A stretch of 32,870 bases of DNA from Candidatus Glomeribacter gigasporarum BEG34. GTDB lineage: Bacteria > Pseudomonadota > Gammaproteobacteria > Burkholderiales > Burkholderiaceae. The translations under genes were made by a program, and so were the position numbers. The notes under the pieces are model-generated. The model made no database searches. It was given only the letters and a program-made list of their open reading frames with translations, and was not told the DNA's origin. Position 1 is the first letter of the stretch, and each line of letters opens with the position of its first letter. Below, piece by piece: positions 15,228 to 20,305 of the stretch. The stretch is from the NCBI RefSeq assembly GCF_000227585.1, contig NZ_CAFB01000050.1:1-32870 (forward strand). The letters run 5' to 3'.

Positions 15228-15856
15228 TCAATCGTGCGCCTGCACGACGACGGCGTCCGGAAAGACCGCTTCAATCGCTTGTTGCAGCGCATGTTGCGGC
15301 ACGTGCGGATCGGCAGGCGGATAAAACGGCATAAAGTCTGCGGGCGTCTGGCCCTGGCCGCCCAGCATACCTGCGATAGCTGCCAACAGATAGGCAAAGC
15401 GGAAGTCCTCCCGCCAGTGACCAAAGGGCTGCGCGCGGTAATAGGCTGCATATTCGTGGAAGTGCTGCTCCGGCATCGCCTCGATCTCTTCAAGGGTTTT
15501 ACCCAGCGCGAGCGACAGTTCGATCTGAAACCGCCGCCGCGCCCTCAGTTTTTTCCCGCTTCTCCCTCAGTGGCTTGATTCAGGCAGCGCAATACGCGGG
15601 CGGGCAGCCGGTTGAGCAGGGCCACGTCATCGGGGTTGTCCGGATCGAACAGGCGCTCGCCGTCCTCATTCGCGTAGAGGATACGCGCGAGACTGCGGCC
15701 CAGATTGACGCCGGCTTCGTCTTCGTCTCGGTACAGGTTGACCTCGCCCACGGTTAATTCTTTCACGAATACCCGGCCAATGCCCGGCAATTCGACGGGC
15801 GTGTAGCGGGGTGCGGCGGCTTGCTGAAACGCGGCTCTTAAAAGTTTGACAGGCAT
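15228..15856 (-). CDS. GT: Tail assembly chaperone gpGT, made by -1 frameshift
   Basis: The T frame (15228-15547) lacks a start upstream but is open from the end of G. A -1 shift at A AAA AAC (15554 to 15548) joins the last G residues (GEAGK) to LRARRRFQIELSLALGKTLE and then EAMPEQHFHEYAAYY. That is the usual start of lambda gpT-like (minor tail T) domains, including the conserved E-x-E-Y-A-Y-Y-R-PFG segment. Product ~209 residues. In lambda a low ratio of gpGT to gpG is needed for tape-measure chaperoning and tube assembly. The order V-G-T-H matches. The ATG at 15476 inside T is not thought to be the real start. Confidence 0.82.
15545..15856 (-). CDS. G: Tail assembly chaperone gpG-like
   Basis: 103 residues, in the position between major tail protein and tape measure. 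The sequence is acidic (VKELTVGEVNLYRDEDEAGV, then YANEDGERLFDPDNPDDVA) and ends RCLNQATEGEAGKN, resembling gpG-like tail chaperones. It probably coats the tape measure with gpGT before tube assembly. The terminal codons GGA AAA AAC TGA form the frameshift site. It has its own upstream gap of 9 bp after gpV. Confidence 0.8.
   Translation of the reverse strand: MPVKLLRAAFQQAAAPRYTPVELPGIGRVFVKELTVGEVNLYRDEDEAGVNLGRSLARILYANEDGERLFDPDNPDDVALLNRLPARVLRCLNQATEGEAGKN
15548..15554 (-). promoter_or_regulatory. -1 ribosomal frameshift slippery site A_AAA_AAC
   Basis: On the minus strand the last codons of G read GGA AAA AAC TGA, which contains the classic heptamer A_AAA_AAC in the correct frame. The stop follows directly. 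After a -1 slip the ribosome reads CTG AGG GCG and enters the T frame without a stop. GC-rich sequence (GGGCGCGGCGGCGG) follows and could pause ribosomes. Lambda uses GGGAAAG for the same event. Confidence 0.8.
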
Positions 15857-15865
15857 CTTTTCACC

Positions 15866-16534
15866 TCATGTGGTTGTAGGCAGGATATGGACGACTTCGC
15901 CCGACAGTTTGATCGTCACGTTGCTGGTATAGACTTGGCCGACGCCGCCCTGAAAGCTGCTGCCCTGTTGCAGCGAGCCGTTGAACAACAGCAGCCCCTG
16001 GCGGCGCGGCAAGGTAAGCTTCATCCAGAAGGTCGCGCTGTGACGTTCGTAGTCGGCCAGTTGCCGTTGCGCGGCGGCGGCGGGCGCGTAGTTGAAATCG
16101 AGTTGCAGGGTGCCCTCGTCAGCGAGGCCCGGCTCGTATTCCTTTTTTGCCGAGCAGATCGTGGTGACATCGATCTGGTCGATGCTGCCGCCCTGCTTGT
16201 TGATGGTTTTCAGCTCGCAGACGTTCAGCCACTGTTTGGCCGCAGCAGTCGCGCCTTTCGTGTAGGCGTGATAGGCGCTCGCATCGATGCCAATCAGCGC
16301 GAAGGTATCGTCGCTGAGCGCCTGAACCGGATAGCCGCCGTCGATCAGTTCCATCATGCCCGCTTGCGCCATGCCGGTGATCGTGACCACCTCGCCGGTG
16401 CGGTAGCCGTGGCTGGCTATGGTAACGACAGCGGGGTTCGTCTGGCGGATATCGGTACTTCTCTTGGCTTCCCCTGAGCCGGATTCGATGAAAAAGGCTG
16501 AGCCTTTGAAGGGGGTGGTTGCGCCTTGGGACAT
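15866..16534 (-). CDS. V: Major tail tube protein (gpV-like)
   Basis: 222 residues. The N-terminal ~160 residues show a tail-tube fold pattern (PFKGSAFFIESGSGE; ELKTINKQGGSIDQIDVTTI; DEGTLQLDFNYAP), with ATFWMKLTLPRRQGLLLFNG and SNVTIKLSGEVV near the C-terminus. An extra segment near residues 35-95 (PAVVTIASHGYRTGEVVTI) resembles a small domain found in variants of this family that concern ubiquitin-like or carbohydrate-binding decorations; its role here is unknown. It forms the stacked rings of the tube. The gene is intact and 9 bp from gpG. Confidence 0.83.
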   Translation of the reverse strand: MSQGATTPFKGSAFFIESGSGEAKRSTDIRQTNPAVVTIASHGYRTGEVVTITGMAQAGMMELIDGGYPVQALSDDTFALIGIDASAYHAYTKGATAAAKQWLNVCELKTINKQGGSIDQIDVTTICSAKKEYEPGLADEGTLQLDFNYAPAAAAQRQLADYERHSATFWMKLTLPRRQGLLLFNGSLQQGSSFQGGVGQVYTSNVTIKLSGEVVHILPTTT

Positions 16535-16545
16535 ACAGGTGTTTC

Positions 16546-16878
16546 CTAAAAGAAAATCAGATAAGCAATAATCCGCCGATGTAGCCTTGCGTCCGGTTCG
16601 AATTCGGGTATGTCCATCTGCCGTTCAGCGGATTCAAAGGCAGCCTCGATGGCCGCGAAGACCGCCAGCCGCAAGTCCGCCAGGCCGTCGTAGTCGGGCC
16701 GTAGAGATCGAGCTGCAGCCGGTAGACATCCTGGTCGGATGCACCGCAGACGGTGTTTTCCGGAACGATAGCCGCAAAGGTGTAGCAGATCGCGGGCCAG
16801 ATAGTCAGCGAGGCGGGCAAAACAACCGGATAGCAGCGGCCGGCTGAGCGCATCGAAGAGGCGCGTTTCAAGACTCAT
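16546..16878 (-). pseudogene. Tail completion protein (gpU/DUF3168-like) with two frameshifts
   Basis: One frame is open from MSLETRLFDALSR to IIAYLIFF (110 codons), but the middle is not family-like. From ~16841 to ~16700 the recognisable sequence lies in a different frame: GRCYPVVLPA, TFAAIVPENT, DQDVYRLQLDLYG. The first frame becomes sensible again at DYDGLADLRLAVFAAIEAAF. A pair of compensating one-base changes, near 16841 and 16699, explains this. A full-length but scrambled protein could be made; function is doubtful. These proteins cap the tail tube at the head-proximal end. Its start overlaps the gpZ stop (ATGA). Confidence 0.65.
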
Positions 16879-17326
16879 CCTCGCCGCGCTTGGCTTGCGG
16901 CCTGTTCGATCCGCTTTCTAAGTTGCGCTTTGATGGTATCCGCCGCTTGCTGTTTCTTGGTCTCGAAGGCAGGCCGCAGAAAGGGGCGCGCTGCCATCTT
17001 GACCGTCCCGAATTCAACGAAGCGCCAGTAAAACGGATCGTCGGGATTGGCCTGACCAGACTTTCCCGTCTGCGCCTTGAAGTCCACGATCTTTTTAGCA
17101 CCGAGGGTGCGCACGCCAACGACTGCTTCCCAACGGCCCGTCTGATTGGAACGCACCGCCTTGGCGCGGATGTTTTTCTTAAGGGTGCCGGGCTTGCGCT
17201 GCGGCGTGGGCGCGGCCAGCACGGGCGCGCGGGCTTGGGCCTCGCGGGCAATCACCCGTGCGCCGGCCATCACGGCGGAACGCCCGATGCGGCCCTGCAG
17301 GCGTCGGTCTAGGCACGCCGGTACAG
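16875..17326 (-). pseudogene. HK97 gp10/gpZ-like tail protein, 5' end cut by a group II intron
   Basis: The preserved part (about 145 residues) runs from CLDRRLQGRIGRSAVMAGAR through GTLKKNIRAKAV and FYWRFVEFGTVKMAARPFLR to the stop. The FVEFGT-x-K-x-x-AxPFLRPA motif identifies the HK97-gp10/gpZ tail-completion family. The start codon and roughly 15-25 N-terminal residues are missing because intron sequence begins at ~17327. The frame continues into the intron to an ATG at 17456, but that N-terminus is intron-encoded nonsense. No head genes lie beyond, so this is the truncated proximal edge of the prophage. Confidence 0.7.
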
Positions 17327-18149
17327 GTGTGGAACAAATGAGGTGAAAGTCCCCTGACGCCAATTGCCTATTCGGGCGTCTAGCAGGAGGTCGGGTTTGT
17401 GAAGCGATTTGCAGGCTCAAGTGAGCTTGAACGATAAATGCAAAACAGCGGGCCACAACGAAAGTGAACCCGTATAAGCCTCGTGAACCCAGAAATGCAC
17501 TTGCCGACCGTATTTAGACCACGGGAAGGCTGACAGAGGATGGAATACAAATAGGCAGTTGTCCCATCTTACAGGTGCCGGGGTGTTCGAGGTTGCACGC
17601 TGTGACTGTTTCACGTCGTAGGCCGGGAGGTCTGATAGAGTTCCAGTTGGCCGCTGGAAACGGCATTGTATAAGGCGAAACCGAAGTCAATGCAGGCCCT
17701 GTCAGAATTCCGCGGGGCGCATGGTACCGCTTGTATTGTCCGGGAAACCAGACGAGAGGGAAGGGGCCCTGCTTCAGTGAATGAGTCTTGAAGGAGTGGA
17801 GAATGTCCGATTGCTTAACCGCTAGGAACGGAGCCCTAAAAGTCCGACAGCTCCAGAGAGCTCTATATCGTAAATCCAAGCAGGAAAAGGAGGTCAGATT
17901 CTACAGTCTGTACGATAAAGTCTATCGAACCGATGTGCTCTGGGAGGCTTGGCGACAAGTCAAAGCCAACAAGGGCGCGCCTGGAATGGATGGAAAGGCC
18001 GTAGAAGAGGTTATCGCCCAAGGAGAGGCAGAAGTGATCGGGGCATTGCAGAAGCAACTACGCGAGCAAAACTACCAGTTCTCCCCCGTCAGGGGGGTAG
18101 AAATACCTAAACCAAAGGGAGGAACGAGGCCGCTACGAATCGCGATAGT
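17327..18149 (+). mobile_element. Group II intron, 5' part only, antisense to the tail genes
   Basis: The left boundary is placed where the phage frame ends and GTGTGG begins, in line with the 5' GUGYG consensus of group II introns. About 475 bp of structured RNA (paired GGTGAAAGTCC-like and GAACCC-type elements) precede an ORF that starts the intron-encoded protein. Only the first ~115 codons survive before a recombinase element takes over near 18149. Domains V and VI and the 3' splice site are lost, so it cannot splice. Its orientation is opposite to the phage genes it interrupts. Confidence 0.68.
17803..18149 (+). pseudogene. ltrA: Group II intron reverse transcriptase/maturase, N-terminal fragment
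   Basis: ATG at 17803 with AAGGAG upstream. The protein begins MSDCLTARNGALKVRQLQRA and shows the conserved RT-0/RT-1 area: FYSLYDKVYRTDVLWEAWRQ, VKANKGAPGMDG, and QFSPVRGVEIPKPKGG followed by TRPL. The catalytic YADD, maturase and endonuclease parts are gone, since the sequence switches at ~18149 to another element. The open frame runs on to 18315 with unrelated sequence. Intact relatives are about 420-600 residues. It belongs to the bacterial ltrA-type family; the subclass cannot be assigned from this fragment. Confidence 0.82.
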
Positions 18150-18151
18150 CA

Positions 18152-18475
18152 GTGCGAACTGCACATACATCCAACGAGCCTTTGGGTTGGGTGGAGATCT
18201 GTCATCCATTTCATCCGCTCAAAGGTCAACGATTTCCAGTCCTGAAGACGCGACGAGTTTCAGGTATCGACACGCTGATCCTAGCGCACTCGGAGCGTGG
18301 CAGCTTCAGCCTTAACCGTGAATGGACTGACTGGGGCGCGCTGCCTGCCGAAGGCAATCGTGAAGCCTCGGCATGTTACTTTGATCTTGACATGCTGCTG
18401 GAGCTGATCGCTTTGGTCGAGCGCCTCACCACGTTCCCCTCCAAGGAGTCATTTAGGAAAGGGCTTGATCAGTGA
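18152..18475 (+). CDS. DUF5372-like recombinase-associated protein
   Basis: 107 residues from a GTG start at 18152, directly after the truncated intron. The central part, CHPFHPLKGQRFPVLKTRRV followed by DTLIL and RGSFSLNREWTDW, matches the compact protein family recalled as DUF5372, often next to recombinase or transposase genes. The C-terminus is a helix (LLELIALVERL). Function is unknown; the small beta-rich core could bind nucleic acid (inference). The start is uncertain because the upstream flank belongs to another element, and the native start may have been lost. It is followed after 45 bp by the next accessory gene. Confidence 0.6.
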   Translation: MRTAHTSNEPLGWVEICHPFHPLKGQRFPVLKTRRVSGIDTLILAHSERGSFSLNREWTDWGALPAEGNREASACYFDLDMLLELIALVERLTTFPSKESFRKGLDQ

Positions 18476-18488
18476 ACATTGTCGATCT

Positions 18489-18522
18489 ATTATCAGACCA
18501 TACATTTAACTGGTCTGATAAT
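18489..18522. repeat. Perfect 12-bp inverted repeat covering a start codon
   Basis: ATTATCAGACCA (18489-18500) and TGGTCTGATAAT (18511-18522) are exact inverted repeats separated by 10 bases. The right arm includes the first two bases of the ATG (18521) of the Cys-rich gene, so the mRNA start would be buried in a hairpin. As DNA it could be a recombinase accessory or recombination site. No T-run follows, so it is not an intrinsic terminator. Confidence 0.75.
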
Positions 18523-18853
18523 GCAGGATACTCCATCGTCCACTTTGCGCAGACGCCGCACCCAGTTGGTACGGCAAATGCCAGTGTTGGAGACCCTTTT
18601 GCGGGGTTCACTGGTCGAGCGCTACAAGCGTTGTGGCAAACCTGGCTGCAAGTGCGCCCATACTCCCGGTCACGGTCCCAAGTACTACCTATCGGTGAGT
18701 TTTTCCGGCCGTCGACCGCAAATGGACTACGTGCCACAAGCCCATTACGTCGACGTTACCAAGCGCCTGGCAAACTATCATCGGGTTCGCGAGATCATCG
18801 AAGCGATCTGCGAGATCAACCGCGAATTGTTACGTCGCCGAGAAGCGTTTTAA
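18521..18853 (+). CDS. DUF6788-like Cys-rich recombinase-associated protein
   Basis: 110 residues from ATG 18521 (a TTG at 18479 would add 14). A basic N-terminus (STLRRRRTQLVRQMP) is followed by RYKRCGKPGCKCAHTPGHGP and YYLSVSF, the CGKPGCxC...HGPYYYL pattern of the family recalled as DUF6788, which looks like a small zinc-binding or DNA-binding module. The C-terminal half is helical (YHRVREIIEAICEINREL). It sits directly before the recombinase unit, so an accessory role in recombination is plausible but unproven. The start codon lies in the arm of a 12-bp inverted repeat and may be translationally controlled. Confidence 0.65.
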   Translation: MQDTPSSTLRRRRTQLVRQMPVLETLLRGSLVERYKRCGKPGCKCAHTPGHGPKYYLSVSFSGRRPQMDYVPQAHYVDVTKRLANYHRVREIIEAICEINRELLRRREAF

Positions 18854-18862
18854 GGGGACCTG

Positions 18863-19462
18863 ATGAGCCACCAGCCGTTGCCATTGCTCACTCCCTCCGT
18901 CGATGCGCAATTTGCTGGCGTGCTGATCGCCAACATGCTCGAAGCTTGGCTCACGGCGGCCCCCGCGCTAGAAGCGACCGAGGAGGCTATGAATGATCAC
19001 CAAGATCACCGAACAGCACTACAGCAAACCGGCGTACATCTATATCCGTCAGTCGACTCCGGCCCAGGTACGGCATCATCAGGAGAGTACCGAACGCCAG
19101 TATGCGCTGCGGGACAAAGCGTTGGCACTGGGCTGGCCAGAGACGGCCATCCGCACGTTGGATCGGGATCTGGGTCAGTCGGGTGCACGGATGAAGGGAC
19201 GCGAGGACTTCAAGACACTGGTGGCAGATGTCTCGATGGGGCAAGTGGGCGCGGTGTTTGCTTTGGAGGTCTCGCGTCTGGCGCGCTCGAACCTGGACTG
19301 GCATCGGTTGTTGGAGTTATGCGCACTCACCCATACGTTGGTTATCGATGCCGATGGCTGTTACGATCCAGGGGACTTCAACGACGGGCTGTTGTTAGGT
19401 CTGAAAGGGACAATGGCGCAGGCCAAACTACACTTTTTGCGCGGGCGCCTCCAGGGCGGTAA
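18863..19462 (+). CDS. Small accessory ORF overlapping the recombinase; C-terminal part doubtful
   Basis: ATG at 18863 follows AAGGGGA, 10 bp after the previous stop. The first ~45 residues (SHQPLPLLTPSVDAQFAGVL, NMLEAWLTAAPALEA, TEEAMN) look protein-like. From ~18993 the frame runs through the recombinase gene, where the composition is low-complexity Gly/Ser/Arg as expected for an out-of-frame shadow. I therefore support only the N-terminal part as a likely small gene in the element. The stop may have been lost, or the frame may end by frameshift into the recombinase. Function is unknown. Confidence 0.35.
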   Translation: MSHQPLPLLTPSVDAQFAGVLIANMLEAWLTAAPALEATEEAMNDHQDHRTALQQTGVHLYPSVDSGPGTASSGEYRTPVCAAGQSVGTGLARDGHPHVGSGSGSVGCTDEGTRGLQDTGGRCLDGASGRGVCFGGLASGALEPGLASVVGVMRTHPYVGYRCRWLLRSRGLQRRAVVRSERDNGAGQTTLFARAPPGR

Positions 19463-20270
19463 GCTTAACAAAGCACAGAAGGGGGAATTGCGGTTTCCCC
19501 TGCCAGTTGGCCTGTGTTATGACGATGAAGGTCGCATTGTCCTTGATCCCAATGACGAGGTTCGCGGTGCTGTACAGTGGGTGTTTCGCCTCTTTCAGAA
19601 AACTGGTAGTGCCTATGCGGTCGTCAAGCGCTTCACGCAAAGCGGCTTACGTTTTCCCAAGCGCGCCTACGGCGGAGCCTGGGCGGGCCAACTCATCTGG
19701 GGGCGGCTGATCAAGCGACGTGAACAGCGGGTTAAGGACCTACAAAGAGATAAAAATCACTTGGAGCATTGTACGGACACGGTGATCAAGCGTTCGCTCA
19801 AAGCCCATATTCGTTGGCTGGACAAGGAGATAGGCAACGTTGAGACAGCCATCGAAAAGCAACCCAAAACCGCAGAGATGCAGGAAACGCATGCCTTGTT
19901 AACTTCTGTGCCGGGTGTTGGAAATCTTACTGCCTGGCATCTGGAAGCTTTTCTACCGGAGTTAGGTCGTTGTGCTCATCAGTCTCTGGCAGCCTTGGTA
20001 GGGGGCGCGCCTTTCAATCACGATAGTGGTAAGCATCAAGGCGAGCGCTTTATGCAGGGGGGAAGGGCGCGCGTGCGGCGCGTGCTCTACATGGCGGCTT
20101 TATCGGCGGCTCGTTGCAACGAGGATATGAAAACGTTCTACGAACGCTTACGAGCCGCTGGAAAACCCATAAAAGCTCTGATCGCTGTGTTGCGTAAGCT
20201 GCTCTCTATCCTGAACAGCCTCGTCCAGCGCCGCTCCCCCTGGCAGGAAAATCCAGCGCCAACCACTTGA
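18993..20270 (+). CDS. Chimeric ORF: serine recombinase N-terminus fused to IS110 transposase C-terminus
   Basis: 425 residues; AGGAGG ribosome site at 18981-18986. Residues 1-~238 are a large serine recombinase: catalytic Ser21 in YIRQST, GQSGARMKGREDF, the LEVSRLARSNLDW motif and a recombinase domain ending AWAGQLIWGRL. Its normal zinc-ribbon and C-terminal coiled coil are missing. From ~239 the sequence changes to the middle and C-terminal half of an IS110-family transposase: helices HIRWLDKEIG, SVPGVGNLTAWHLEAFLPEL, then DSGKHQGERFMQGGRARVRR with LYMAALSAA. The putative IS110 Tnp-domain serine is kept, but the N-terminal DEDD (RuvC-like) domain is absent. The join is in frame and open. 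Most likely an accidental product of IS110 insertion and deletion. Confidence 0.85.
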   Translation: MITKITEQHYSKPAYIYIRQSTPAQVRHHQESTERQYALRDKALALGWPETAIRTLDRDLGQSGARMKGREDFKTLVADVSMGQVGAVFALEVSRLARSNLDWHRLLELCALTHTLVIDADGCYDPGDFNDGLLLGLKGTMAQAKLHFLRGRLQGGKLNKAQKGELRFPLPVGLCYDDEGRIVLDPNDEVRGAVQWVFRLFQKTGSAYAVVKRFTQSGLRFPKRAYGGAWAGQLIWGRLIKRREQRVKDLQRDKNHLEHCTDTVIKRSLKAHIRWLDKEIGNVETAIEKQPKTAEMQETHALLTSVPGVGNLTAWHLEAFLPELGRCAHQSLAALVGGAPFNHDSGKHQGERFMQGGRARVRRVLYMAALSAARCNEDMKTFYERLRAAGKPIKALIAVLRKLLSILNSLVQRRSPWQENPAPTT

Positions 20271-20285
20271 CTTGCAACACAGATG
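19708..20285 (+). mobile_element. IS110-family element, 5'-truncated
   Basis: Carries only the second half of the transposase gene and a short 3' flank. The left part, including the DEDD domain and left end, is lost where it joins the serine recombinase. The 3' end is placed just after TTGACTTGCAACACAGATGC, which resembles typical IS110 termini; the precise limit is approximate. The M13 peptidase gene follows within ~20 bp. Confidence 0.62.
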
Positions 20286-20295
20286 CTTTTATACG
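20267..20295 (+). promoter_or_regulatory. Candidate sigma-70 promoter at the IS110 end facing the peptidase gene
   Basis: TTGACT (20267-20272), exactly 17 bp, then TATACG (20290-20295). The -35 overlaps the transposase stop and the -10 lies in chromosomal flank, so the promoter would be created by the junction. A start site near 20302 would leave almost no leader before GTG 20306, and the ribosome site (20295-20300) would be upstream of it. This weakens the call unless the start is further downstream. Confidence 0.35.
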
Positions 20296-20305
20296 GAGAA
20301 ACAGA

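Larger units (their letters stand above)
18150..19707 (+). mobile_element. Serine-recombinase element with three small accessory genes, right end lost
   Basis: Four closely packed genes on the plus strand: a DUF5372-like protein, a DUF6788-like Cys-rich protein, a small ORF and a large serine recombinase. The cluster starts abruptly inside the intron reverse transcriptase and ends inside the recombinase at an IS110-family fragment. Gene spacing is tight (3 to 45 bp or overlapping), so this is one unit. I recall DUF5372/DUF6788 genes beside recombinases in proteobacterial elements, but cannot name the element. Exact ends were not identifiable. Confidence 0.6.

Noticed and set aside
15228-15476. 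gpT as an independent gene starting at ATG 15476
   Set aside because: T-like sequence extends upstream of that ATG to the slippery site, so the frameshift product explains it better.
18152-18315. Continuation of the intron reverse transcriptase frame past 18149
   Set aside because: The sequence no longer resembles a reverse transcriptase; it is the DUF5372-like gene read out of frame.
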